NCBI GenBank assembly: GCA_945901795.1
Contig: CAMDLP010000023.1
Location: 1 to 46,175 of the forward strand
Length of the DNA: 46,175 nt
Direction: 5' to 3'
Source of the DNA: Akkermansia muciniphila
GTDB taxonomy: Bacteria > Verrucomicrobiota > Verrucomicrobiia > Verrucomicrobiales > Akkermansiaceae
Below the pieces are notes generated by a model that saw nothing but the letters and a program-made list of their open reading frames with translations, did no database searches and was not told where the DNA came from. The translations under genes and the position numbers were made by a program. Shown piece by piece: positions 8,164 to 16,544 of this stretch (the first letter of the stretch is position 1; each line of letters begins with the position of its first letter).

Positions 8164-11100
8164 ATGAATCGCATTTTCGTCGAAAAAAAAGCCGGACACA
8201 ACGCCGAGGCCCGCCACCTTCTGCATGATCTCCACGAGTCGCTCGTCCTTCCCGGCCTTGCCAGCGTCCGCATCGTCCAACGCTATGACATCGATGGACT
8301 TAGCGACGAGGAATTCAGCTCCGCCGCGCGCCTAATCCTGTCCGAACCGCAGGTCGATTCCATTTCGGAAACCCTCTCCATCGCGGAAAACGAAACCGCT
8401 TTCGCCGTCGAGTTTCTCCCCGGCCAATTCGACCAACGCGCCGACTCCGCCGCCCAATGTGTCCAGATCCTCACCGGCAAAGAACGCCCCGCCGTCATCT
8501 CCGCCAAGGTCATCCTCCTCACCGGCACGCTCTCCGCTGACGAAATCACCCGCATCAAGAATTTCTTCATCAACGCGGTCGATTCCCATGAAGTCCCCGT
8601 AGCGGCGATCACCGGTCGCCGCGAACCCACCTCCCCGCCCGACGTCGCCATCCTCACCGGCTTCGCGACTCTCGATCCCGCCACCCTCCGCGCCGATCTC
8701 GGCCTCGCCATGTCCGCCGAGGACGTCACCTTCTGCCAGAACTATTTCCGCGACGAGGAAAAGCGCGACCCGAGCCTCACCGAGCTCCGGATGCTCGACA
8801 CCTACTGGTCCGACCACTGCCGCCACACCACTTTCCTCACCAAGATCGACGAGGTCACCTTCGGCGAAAACACCGAGCCCGTTCAGCGCGCCTGGCAAAG
8901 CTATCAGGAAACCCGCATCGCGCTCGGCCGCGAGGACAAGCCGGTCACGCTGATGGACATCGCCCTCATCGGCATGCGCGAGCTGAAAAAATCCGGCGAG
9001 CTCGACAACCTCGAAGTCTCCGAGGAAGTCAACGCCGCCTCCATCGTCGTCCCGGTCACCATCCAAAATTCAAAATCCAACATTCAAAATTCCACGACGG
9101 AGGAGTGGCTCGTGATGTTCAAGAACGAGACGCACAACCATCCCACCGAGATCGAACCTTTCGGTGGTGCCGCCACCTGTCTCGGCGGCTGCATCCGCGA
9201 TCCGCTTTCCGGACGTTCCTACGTCTATCAAGCCATGCGCGTCACCGGCGCCGGCGACCCGCGCACGCCGTTTGCCGAAACGCTGCCGGGCAAGCTCCCG
9301 CAGAAAAAAATCTGCCAAGTCGCTGCAAAAGGTTACTCGTCCTATGGCAACCAGATCGGCCTCGCCACCGGCCAAGTCGCGGAGGTCTATCACCCCGGCT
9401 ACGTCGCCAAGCGCATGGAAATCGGTGCCGTCGTTTCCGCCGTCCCGCGCTCCCATGTTTTCCGCGGCTCCCCCGCCCCCGGCGATGTCATCCTGCTCAT
9501 CGGCGGCCGCACTGGCCGTGACGGCGTGGGCGGCGCGACCGGCTCCTCGAAGGAGCACACCGACACCGCGCTCGAAAATTCCGCGGAAGTCCAGAAGGGC
9601 GACGCACCCACCGAGCGCAAGATCCAGCGCCTGTTCCGCAACCCGGAACTCACCCGCAAAATCAAAATCTGCAACGACTTCGGTGCCGGCGGCATCTCCG
9701 TCGCCATCGGTGAAATCGCCACGTCGTTAGAAATCAACCTCGACGCCGTTTCCAAGAAATACGACGGCCTCGACGGCACCGAACTCGCGATTTCCGAATC
9801 TCAGGAACGCATGGCGATCTGCGTCGATCCTTCCGAGATCGACTATTTCATCACCGAATCCGACAAGGAGAACCTCGAGTGCAAACACGTCGCCAACGTC
9901 ACCGACAGCGGCCGCCTCATCATGACTTGGCGCGGCAAAACCATCGTCAACCTCTCCCGCGCCTTCCTCGACACCAACGGCGTCCAACAGACTGCGACCA
10001 TCCATGTGGCCGGGGCATCCTGCCCCAGTCCGTTGCATGAGCGTCCCGCTCCGTCGCTTGTCTCGCGCCTTTCCGAGCTCAACACCTGCTCCCAAAAAGG
10101 CCTCGGCGAAATCTTCGACGGCTCCGTCGGCGCGGGCACCGTGCTGTGGCCCTTCGGCGGTGACCGGCAACTCACTCCTCCCGACGCGATGGTCGCCAAG
10201 CTTCCGCTGCTAGAAGGCGACACCGACGTTTGCACCTACATGAGCTGGGGCTTCAACCCGGAGATTTCCTCGTGGTCGCCCTTCCACGGCGCGCTCTACG
10301 CCGTCACCGAGTCCGTCTGCAAGGCGGTCGCCGCTGGCGCGCGACTCCCCGACATCCGGCTCACGCTCCAGGAATATTTCCCGAAACTTGGCAACGATGC
10401 ATCCCGCTGGGGCCTGCCGTTCGCCGCGCTGCTCGGTGCCTATCAGGCGCAGCACTCGCTCCGCCTCGCCGCCATCGGTGGCAAGGACTCGATGTCCGGT
10501 TCCTTCAACGACCTCGACGTGCCACCGACGCTCGTTTCCTTCGCGCTCGCACCGGGCAAAGCCAGCCTCGCGATTTCCCCGGAATTCAAACAAGCGGGAT
10601 CGACGATCTCCTTCGTGGAAATTTCCCGCGATGCCGATCAACTCCCCGACTTCACCGAGCTCCGGCAAGTCGCCGCCGCGCTGCATGAGCTGAATGTGGA
10701 AGGACGCATCCTCTCGCTCCATCACATCGGGCAGACCGGCATCGCCGCCGCGCTGGCGAAGATGGCATTCGGAAACCACATCGGCGCGGAAATCAACACG
10801 ACCCTCGACCTCGCGCGCGAACGTTATTTTGTATTCCTGATCGAACATGTCGAGCCACTGCCAGTGGAATTCAGTTCGGTTGAAATCGGCCACACCACCG
10901 AGGTCGGCACGCTCGTCCTCAACAGCGAGGCCCACACCCTCACCGAACTCCAGGACGCCTGGACCGGCACGCTGGAACCGATCTATCCAACGCAGCCGGA
11001 AAAGACCGGAGATCAAAGATCGAAAATCGTCGATGCTCCACTCTTCTCTCCCAATCAAAAATCCAAAATCAACAATCATCAATCGTCAATCCGCCCCAAG

Positions 11101-11892
11101 GTCATCATCCCCAGCTTCCCCGGCACCAACAGCGAATACGATTCCGCGAAAGCCTTCCGCGAAGCCGGAGCGGACGCGGAGATCCTGGTATTCCGCAACC
11201 TAACCGCCAAACACATCGAGGAGTCGCTCAGCGCCCTCGCCGCGCAGATCCGCGCCTCCCAGATCCTGATGTTCCCTGGCGGCTTCAGTGCCGGCGACGA
11301 ACCGGACGGCTCCGCCAAATTCATCGCCACCATCATCCGCAGCCCGCGCGTGGCGGATGCGATCATGGACCTGCTCAAAAACCGCGACGGCCTCATCCTC
11401 GGCATCTGCAACGGCTTCCAAGCCCTCGTCAAAACCGGACTCGTCCCCTACGGCGAGATCCGCGACGCCGCTGCCGACGCGCCGACGCTCGTTCATAACA
11501 GCCTCGGCCGCCACATTTCCTGCTACGCCCGCACCCGCGTCGTCAGCCAACTTTCCCCGTGGCTGGCCGACTGTGAGATCGGCGACATCCACCGCGTCCC
11601 GGTCTCCCACGGCGAGGGTAAATTTTTCGCCAGCCCGGAAGTCATCGCCGCACTTGCCGCCAGCGGCCAGATCGCGACGCAATATTGCGATGCCGACGGC
11701 GCTCCTTCCATGGACATCGCCATCAACCCGAACGGCTCGCTCGCCGCCATCGAAGGCATCACCAGCCCCTGCGGCCGCGTCTTCGGCAAAATGGCCCACA
11801 CCGAACGCGCAGGAACACAGGTCGCGAAAAACATTCCCGGCGAAAAACACCAACTGATCTTCACGGCGGGGGTGCGGTATTTCCAAGCTTAG
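8164..11892 (+). CDS. purL: Phosphoribosylformylglycinamidine synthase, single chain
   Basis: Converts FGAR, glutamine and ATP to FGAM in purine synthesis. 1242 residues with synthetase and glutaminase in one chain. Motifs: SDHCRHTTF near residue 217, KNETHNHPTEIEPFGGAAT with LGGCIRDPLSGRSYVYQAMR, and the glutaminase part from about residue 978 (PKVIIPSFPGTNSEY). The glutaminase has nucleophile Cys1082 in GICNGFQ and His1212/Glu1214 in AHTERAG, so the triad is complete. Two short segments look foreign: residues 300-311 (IQNSKSNIQNST) and about 948-977 (RSKIV...NQKSKINNHQSSI). Both are AT-rich direct-repeat DNA read in frame at domain borders. No Shine-Dalgarno. Confidence 0.95.
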   Translation: MNRIFVEKKAGHNAEARHLLHDLHESLVLPGLASVRIVQRYDIDGLSDEEFSSAARLILSEPQVDSISETLSIAENETAFAVEFLPGQFDQRADSAAQCVQILTGKERPAVISAKVILLTGTLSADEITRIKNFFINAVDSHEVPVAAITGRREPTSPPDVAILTGFATLDPATLRADLGLAMSAEDVTFCQNYFRDEEKRDPSLTELRMLDTYWSDHCRHTTFLTKIDEVTFGENTEPVQRAWQSYQETRIALGREDKPVTLMDIALIGMRELKKSGELDNLEVSEEVNAASIVVPVTIQNSKSNIQNSTTEEWLVMFKNETHNHPTEIEPFGGAATCLGGCIRDPLSGRSYVYQAMRVTGAGDPRTPFAETLPGKLPQKKICQVAAKGYSSYGNQIGLATGQVAEVYHPGYVAKRMEIGAVVSAVPRSHVFRGSPAPGDVILLIGGRTGRDGVGGATGSSKEHTDTALENSAEVQKGDAPTERKIQRLFRNPELTRKIKICNDFGAGGISVAIGEIATSLEINLDAVSKKYDGLDGTELAISESQERMAICVDPSEIDYFITESDKENLECKHVANVTDSGRLIMTWRGKTIVNLSRAFLDTNGVQQTATIHVAGASCPSPLHERPAPSLVSRLSELNTCSQKGLGEIFDGSVGAGTVLWPFGGDRQLTPPDAMVAKLPLLEGDTDVCTYMSWGFNPEISSWSPFHGALYAVTESVCKAVAAGARLPDIRLTLQEYFPKLGNDASRWGLPFAALLGAYQAQHSLRLAAIGGKDSMSGSFNDLDVPPTLVSFALAPGKASLAISPEFKQAGSTISFVEISRDADQLPDFTELRQVAAALHELNVEGRILSLHHIGQTGIAAALAKMAFGNHIGAEINTTLDLARERYFVFLIEHVEPLPVEFSSVEIGHTTEVGTLVLNSEAHTLTELQDAWTGTLEPIYPTQPEKTGDQRSKIVDAPLFSPNQKSKINNHQSSIRPKVIIPSFPGTNSEYDSAKAFREAGADAEILVFRNLTAKHIEESLSALAAQIRASQILMFPGGFSAGDEPDGSAKFIATIIRSPRVADAIMDLLKNRDGLILGICNGFQALVKTGLVPYGEIRDAAADAPTLVHNSLGRHISCYARTRVVSQLSPWLADCEIGDIHRVPVSHGEGKFFASPEVIAALAASGQIATQYCDADGAPSMDIAINPNGSLAAIEGITSPCGRVFGKMAHTERAGTQVAKNIPGEKHQLIFTAGVRYFQA
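8598..8625 (+). repeat. 28-bp repeat half-site inside purL
   Basis: The 28 bases are identical to 38630-38657, where they form the left arm of a perfect palindrome at the end of yihY. Here they encode AAITGRRE in the variable linker of the purL N-terminal domain, with no matching right arm. Identity over 28 bases between unrelated genes points to a dispersed element, not common ancestry of the proteins. Confidence 0.75.
9061..9095 (+). repeat. AT-rich in-frame repeat in purL
   Basis: ATCCAAAATTCAAAATCC followed by a second CATTCAAAATTC unit, inside otherwise GC-rich coding sequence. It encodes Ile300-Thr311 between PVT and EEWLVMFKNETHNHP, just before a strictly conserved block. Frame is kept, so it lengthens a surface loop. 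Confidence 0.7.
11005..11093 (+). repeat. Second AT-rich in-frame repeat in purL, at the domain linker
   Basis: About 89 bases of GATCAAAGATCGAAAATCG and AATCAAAAATCCAAAATC type repeats, in frame, encode about residues 948-977 between the synthetase and glutaminase domains. Sequence of this style is normally seen between genes. Confidence 0.7.
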
Positions 11893-11919
11893 CAAAAACC
11901 GCATCCATTCGCCACCAGC

Positions 11920-13398
11920 ATGCTGAACCCGCTGTTCCTAGCCCAAAGAGCTGCCCGGTTCCGCTCCATGGCAGAAGGCGGCCCGCTGGATTTTTTGATT
12001 GTCGGTGGCGGGATCAGTGGTGCGATGCTCCATGATGTGTTATGTCGGCGGGGGTATCGGGTGGCCATGGTGGACAAAAGCGATTTCGCCTCCGGCACCA
12101 GCCAGGCATCCGGCATGTTGGTCTGGGGCGGCCTGCTTTATCTGAAAAACCTGGATTTTGCGACTGTCGCCAGCCTGTGCAAGGCACGCAAGGCGCTGAT
12201 GGAAAAATGCGCCCGTCAAATCAAACCCCTGGACATCCACTACCTAACCGGAGGAGCCCCTGCCGCAAGCAAAGCCTTCGTTTGGGCCGCCCTGCAATTT
12301 TATTGGTTGCTCGGCGGTTGTGAACTGGATCGCCCCCGCTTCAAGAAATGCCCTTCGGGCGATGCACTGATCTATCAGGAGGGCATGCTGTGTGAATCGG
12401 ACAGCCGCTTCGTGATCGACCAAATCGCCGCGCAGGATTCGGAACAGAGCATTGCCCTGAACCATTGCAGGGTGGCGACTGCATCACGCGACTCAAGCCA
12501 CGGCCTGTGGCGGATTGGGTTGAATGACGAACTCACCGGCACGGAACACCAGGTCACAGCCAAGGTGCTCATCAACGCGGCGGGCGTGTGGGCGGATGAA
12601 CTGAACCGGCTTGCGGGCCTCGAATCCCGCTACAAGCATGTTTTCAGCAAGGGCGTGTATCTTGCGTTTCCACGCGGGGATTCGGTCGAGGCCCGCATCT
12701 ATCCGATGCTCGGCCGCAATGACGTGCTCACCCATGTGCCTTGGGGGCCGGTCTCGATGTGGGGGCCCACGGAAACCAGCATCCAAAACATGAAAGCGGG
12801 TTTCTCTGCCGACCGCGACGACGTCCGCTTCCTGCTCGATCAGGCGCGCCGCCAACTTCGCGGTCAACACCGCGCCGAGGATGTGGTTTCCATCCGCTGT
12901 GGCATCCGTCCTCTCGTGGTGCCACGCAATTACAATCGCGAGGAATATCCGCTCAGCCTCTCACGGCGGCATCAGGTGGAAATACACAAGGAGAAGATGG
13001 CCATCACGATGTATGGTGGCAAATTCACCTCGGCCATGACGGTGGCGGAACACACTGCGAACCTATTGAAACGATGGATCCCGCCCGCCCGGTTTTCGCC
13101 TCCCACTCGTCATCACGCACCGGAAACCCGCATCCACGATGGCCTCGGCCATGCATTCGTCACACCCGAATGGGCGCGCGACCGTGAATCCTGTGCGACC
13201 CTGGAAGACTATCTCCGCCGCCGCACCAACATCGCGCAGTGGATGCCGCGCATGGGACTGGGTCATCAAAACGAGCAGCGCGATGCCTTGCTGGAAACCG
13301 CCAGCGCATTTACCGACGAACCGAACCATGCAGAGGCGATGGTGTGCGCGTATGAGCAACGCGTCCGCAGCTTGTACGACCCCCTGCTCTCTGCCTGA
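11920..13398 (+). CDS. GlpD-like FAD-dependent oxidoreductase
   Basis: Dinucleotide-binding motif FLIVGGGISGAML at about residues 25-37 and the family block DFASGTSQASGMLVWGGLLYL, which corresponds to DFASGTSSRSSKLIHGGLRYL of glycerol-3-phosphate dehydrogenase. The later block INAAGVWADELNRLAG is the FAD-contacting strand of the same family. 492 residues. The His of GlpD HGG is Trp here (VWGG), so the substrate may not be glycerol 3-phosphate. It is probably membrane-associated and electron-transport-linked if it behaves like GlpD. Seventeen bases separate it from the DegT-family gene downstream, a clear two-gene operon. Confidence 0.8.
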   Translation: MLNPLFLAQRAARFRSMAEGGPLDFLIVGGGISGAMLHDVLCRRGYRVAMVDKSDFASGTSQASGMLVWGGLLYLKNLDFATVASLCKARKALMEKCARQIKPLDIHYLTGGAPAASKAFVWAALQFYWLLGGCELDRPRFKKCPSGDALIYQEGMLCESDSRFVIDQIAAQDSEQSIALNHCRVATASRDSSHGLWRIGLNDELTGTEHQVTAKVLINAAGVWADELNRLAGLESRYKHVFSKGVYLAFPRGDSVEARIYPMLGRNDVLTHVPWGPVSMWGPTETSIQNMKAGFSADRDDVRFLLDQARRQLRGQHRAEDVVSIRCGIRPLVVPRNYNREEYPLSLSRRHQVEIHKEKMAITMYGGKFTSAMTVAEHTANLLKRWIPPARFSPPTRHHAPETRIHDGLGHAFVTPEWARDRESCATLEDYLRRRTNIAQWMPRMGLGHQNEQRDALLETASAFTDEPNHAEAMVCAYEQRVRSLYDPLLSA

Positions 13399-13415
13399 CC
13401 CCTCCGTTTACCTTC

Positions 13416-14609
13416 ATGAACCCCATCGTCACACTTGATCAGGATGCCCTGCTGAAATGGCCGGATTTCACTGAGACCGAAGAAGCGGCCGTGTTGCGGA
13501 TCATGCGCGACGGCAACGTCAGCACCCATCCGGTGATTCAGGAACTCGAGGAGGATTTCCGCACATTCACCGGCAGACAGCATGCGCTGGCACACTGCAA
13601 TGGCACCACCGCTCTGATGGCTGCCTTCCACGCTCTTGGATTGGAGCCCGGCGACGAAGTGCTGGTGCCCACCGCCACATTCTGGGCATCCGTGTTGCCC
13701 ATGATCTGGTGCGGGCTGGTGCCTGTGTTCTGCGAAAGCGAGGCCGAAACCCTGGGCCTCAATCCTGACGATGCCGCGCGGCGCATCACGCCCCGCACCA
13801 AGGCAATCGTGATCGTCCACTTGTGGGGTCTCCCGTGCAAGGTGACTCAACTCCGAGAACTGGCCGATGCCCATGGGCTGAAAATCATCGAGGACGCATC
13901 CCACGCCCACGGGGCCTCCGTAGATGGCGTGCCCTGCGGGCGCTTCGGCGACATCTCGGTTTTCAGCATGCAGGGAGATAAGCTGGTGCCCGCAGGAGAA
14001 GGCGGAGTATTCCTAACGGGAAACGATGAATTTTACCGTCGCGCGCTTCTGCTCGGTGATATCACGCGCATCATCCGGATGCCGATGCCGGATATGCGCT
14101 TCGCCGCCACCAGCTTCGGCATCAAGACGCGGATCGCACCGATGTCGGCCGCACTTGGCCGCGCGATGCTCGCACGGTTGCCCGATACGAACTCTGTCCG
14201 GAATCACAACCACCAACTCCTGCTCGACGCCATCGAGCCGCTGGGTTTCGATGGATTTCGCGCACCGCCGGGCACCCAACGTGTCTGGTTCGAGTTCATC
14301 ATTCGGCACCGTGATCCCGATGTGGACATCAAGCGCATGGTCGGCATTCTTCAAAAACTGGGTTGCCGCGTTGGCGTGCCACGCTATCCGCTGCTGCACC
14401 AACAGCCATTCTTCACGGAAGGACACTGGAAAGCCATCGGTCGCTATCCGGAAAACCAACAGTTGCCGGACATGACTGGCGCATCATTCCCAAAGACAGA
14501 ATCCGCAAATGGCAGCCTGATCCGTCTGCCCAATTTCACCCATCCGGATGCTGCGCCACTCGTAGCCCAATACGCGGAGGCTTTCCAGCACGCGGTTGGA
14601 CAGCTCTGA
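13416..14609 (+). CDS. DegT/DnrJ/EryC1/StrS-family aminotransferase
   Basis: PLP enzyme that transaminates keto sugars or keto cyclitols. Motifs: GNVSTHPVIQELEEDF at the N-terminus, HCNGTTALMAAFHALGLEPGDEVLVPT, EDASHAHGA and the PLP-binding lysine Lys189 in SMQGDKLVPAGEGG. 397 residues is full length. The natural partner would be the FAD oxidoreductase upstream: that enzyme would make a ketone and this one would aminate it. No glycosyltransferase or other sugar-pathway gene is adjacent, so the product cannot be named. A sugar- or cyclitol-amine for cell envelope or osmolyte use is an inference. Confidence 0.85.
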   Translation: MNPIVTLDQDALLKWPDFTETEEAAVLRIMRDGNVSTHPVIQELEEDFRTFTGRQHALAHCNGTTALMAAFHALGLEPGDEVLVPTATFWASVLPMIWCGLVPVFCESEAETLGLNPDDAARRITPRTKAIVIVHLWGLPCKVTQLRELADAHGLKIIEDASHAHGASVDGVPCGRFGDISVFSMQGDKLVPAGEGGVFLTGNDEFYRRALLLGDITRIIRMPMPDMRFAATSFGIKTRIAPMSAALGRAMLARLPDTNSVRNHNHQLLLDAIEPLGFDGFRAPPGTQRVWFEFIIRHRDPDVDIKRMVGILQKLGCRVGVPRYPLLHQQPFFTEGHWKAIGRYPENQQLPDMTGASFPKTESANGSLIRLPNFTHPDAAPLVAQYAEAFQHAVGQL

Positions 14610-15384
14610 ACGCCGCGCGATTTTTTCGAGTGTCGCTTTGTGGAATTATCCCGTCTGATCGACTCATGAACCTCACAGTTGGTCAATTCTAACAAAAATG
14701 AAAACTAAGCCGGTAGACGACTCTCGACTTGGTGCTCCAATGTCCAAAAATCCGAACACGATCGGGTTTATCAAAAAACAGCAGGGTCCAAATCCCATTC
14801 GTCCGCCTCACCACCGTTGATTCAGCCATGGTATTACTCAACACCTCTGGCAAAGTTCTCCGCCCGAGCCCATCTCTTTTAATGAGCAATAATTCGCTCA
14901 AAATAGCCAATATTAAATATTTTTGCGCATATAACTGCTCATAATAATTAAACCTAAAAAGGAAAATGGGCGTGTTAGCTGAGCGCCTTGTGCGGGCGTT
15001 TGGGTTTTCTTCAGGTTGTGGCAAAGCGATCGGTTTTTCACCCGCTGAGCAGGAGTTCGGCTTCGTCAGGCAGGCCGGGAAGCCATTTTCCGCATCGGCG
15101 CATCCATGACGTTCGTTTTACGTCACTTGCCGCGTTCTGGCGATCTTTCCATTTTCCTTTTTAGGTTCAAAGGAGATGGCAAGGAGCGCGGCAAACTCGG
15201 CATTCCTCCGAAGCGCTCGATGGGCATCGCGGACTCCGGCACGCTGACGCTGGTGTGGATGCCTCAACAGTGCAACGGGTGAAAGCAATTTGGGCGGTCG
15301 CGGCTTAATGCGCCTATTGAGTTCCGTTGGTTTGTGACTTTCGGAATTCAATGCGCTTTTAATGCATTCGGTCATTTCCGACCA
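14610..15384. other. AT-rich, largely gene-free stretch
   Basis: 14690-14970 is clearly AT-rich against the surroundings. A minus-strand frame 14689-15024 (ends VVYRLSFHFC) has no recognisable domain. A second minus frame 15118-15375 also looks spurious. On the plus strand 15178-15282 is open (SGTLTLVWMPQQCNG before a TGA) without a clear start. I see no confident gene. Its position between a possibly acquired operon and tRNA-Tyr suggests an old insertion scar. Confidence 0.3.
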
Positions 15385-15385
15385 A

Positions 15386-15410
15386 CAAAAAGGGAGCCTT
15401 TCGGCTCCCT
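15386..15410 (-). terminator. Intrinsic terminator of tRNA-Tyr
   Basis: On the minus strand AGGGAGCC-GAAA-GGCTCCCT followed by TTTTGTT; eight-base perfect stem with a GAAA tetraloop, 20 bases beyond the tRNA 3' end. Confidence 0.9.
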
Positions 15411-15429
15411 AAGTCGTTGACTTTAAAAA

Positions 15430-15515
15430 TGGTGGGTAGAGATGGATTCGAACCAACGTAAGCTTACGCTAGCAGATTTACAGTCTGCCCCCTTTAGCCA
15501 CTCGGGCATCTACCC
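15430..15515 (-). tRNA. tRNA-Tyr (GTA)
   Basis: Reading the minus strand: acceptor GGGTAGA pairs with TCTACCC, the discriminator is A, and CCA is encoded (15430-15432). D-arm CCCGAGTGGCTAAAGGGG, anticodon loop ACTGTAAATC with GTA, a long variable arm (GCGTAAGCTTACG) as expected for class II tyrosine tRNAs, and TTCGAATCC in the T-arm. 86 bases including CCA. Confidence 0.97.
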
Positions 15516-15536
15516 ATTCCGCTTGCGCGGGGCGGA

Positions 15537-15565
15537 TGTATGAGGATCGATGCCGGATCTGACAA
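15537..15565 (-). promoter_or_regulatory. Probable sigma-70 promoter of tRNA-Tyr
   Basis: On the minus strand TTGTCA (15560-15565), 17 bases, then CATACA (15537-15542), placing transcription start about 15 bases before the tRNA 5' end. The match is fair at -35 and weak at -10; support comes mainly from spacing and position. Confidence 0.45.
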
Positions 15566-15631
15566 GAGGAATTTCGCCCCGGCGGGACATTTTCTCGGAA
15601 TTCCTAGGATCGCACCGCCGCCCCTCCCCTC

Positions 15632-16201
15632 TCAAGCTCCCATGGCGGAGGCGGATTTCCGCAACTCCATCACCGTGAGCGGTGGGACGTTGAGCAGGCA
15701 GAGGTCGCTGCGCGAAAGATCGAAAAGCTTGTGTTCGGAGATCCGCAGCGAGAATTGATAGGTGATGAAAACACTGTCCGGCCCCATCGCCAGCGAGATA
15801 TTGGCGAGCAACTTCTCGCGCAGCTCGTGCTCCATAATGGTGAACGGGATGCCGGAAACGATGTAGTCGGGGTTGGAGATGCCCATTTCTGCCAGGGTTT
15901 CCGCCAGGTGCAGGGCGTCGGTGTGCACCACCGTCACCCGGTCGTCGTGGGCGAACTGCTTTTCAAGATGCTCGGCGAAATGGTCGTCGAGCTCGATGAG
16001 CACCAGCTTGGATTCCGCATTCATCCGCCGGACGATCTGGCGGGTGTGGCAGCCCTCGCCCGGGCCGAGCTCGATGACCACCCGCGGCCGCGAGAAATCG
16101 ATACGCCTCGCGGTTTTCCGGGTGAGAAACCCGGAGCTCGGGACGAGGTAGCCGACTCGGACCGGATTCGCGAGGACGCGTTTGAAGAAAAGAAGGCTCA
16201 T
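15632..16201 (-). CDS. PmtA-like phospholipid N-methyltransferase
   Basis: SAM-dependent class I methyltransferase: motif I IELGPGEGCHTRQI at residues 43-56, acidic end of strand 2 (LIELDDHF), HTDALHL and the SGIPF post-motif-IV block that matches SGLPF/L of phosphatidylethanolamine methyltransferases. The N-terminal FKRVLANPVRVGYLVPSSGFL is the typical PmtA membrane-binding start. 189 residues. It would methylate phosphatidylethanolamine towards phosphatidylcholine; an rRNA dimethyltransferase-like role is less likely. pssA in the same window supplies an upstream step but is not adjacent. The leader is CT-rich (see 16202-16544) and has no Shine-Dalgarno. Confidence 0.75.
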   Translation of the reverse strand: MSLLFFKRVLANPVRVGYLVPSSGFLTRKTARRIDFSRPRVVIELGPGEGCHTRQIVRRMNAESKLVLIELDDHFAEHLEKQFAHDDRVTVVHTDALHLAETLAEMGISNPDYIVSGIPFTIMEHELREKLLANISLAMGPDSVFITYQFSLRISEHKLFDLSRSDLCLLNVPPLTVMELRKSASAMGA

Positions 16202-16544
16202 GCGGAGGTGGAGGTGGAGGAGGAGTAAAGCCGCGACCGGGCCGCAGGTCTAGCACGAGATTCAGAGTCGGGCCATCCCGCCGTGGGCATCCGCGCCAGA
16301 ATGATCCGGTCAACCCGCCCCACGCGCGACAATAGTTCCCGTTTTCCGAGCTCCCCAAGCCGCGAACCCGCGCCCGGGAAATCCTGTTTTTCTTTGATTC
16401 CGAGCGACTTGAATCACGCACTGCCCGCCTCGCATGCATCCTGCGAAAAGCACATCGAAAATCCGCCCCGCCGCGATGCCGCGAGGTGAAATGAGTCCAC
16501 CCGCAGGGCGTCACGCGGCTGGAGCAGCGCGTGGTGCACCCATG
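16202..16544. other. Gene-free stretch with CTCCAC microsatellite
   Basis: No gene seen. 16204-16226 is GGAGGTGGAGGTGGAGGAGG on the plus strand, that is (CTCCAC)n-like pyrimidine-rich leader directly before the methyltransferase start on the minus strand. The rest is ordinary GC-rich spacer downstream of tamA. Confidence 0.4.

Noticed and set aside
14689-15024. 111-codon minus-strand ORF in AT-rich DNA
   Set aside because: No recognisable domain; weak start and uneven composition. Kept only as a remark in the stretch description.
15430-15515. tRNA-Tyr as an island attachment site
   Set aside because: I found no second copy of the tRNA 3' end and no integrase in the window.
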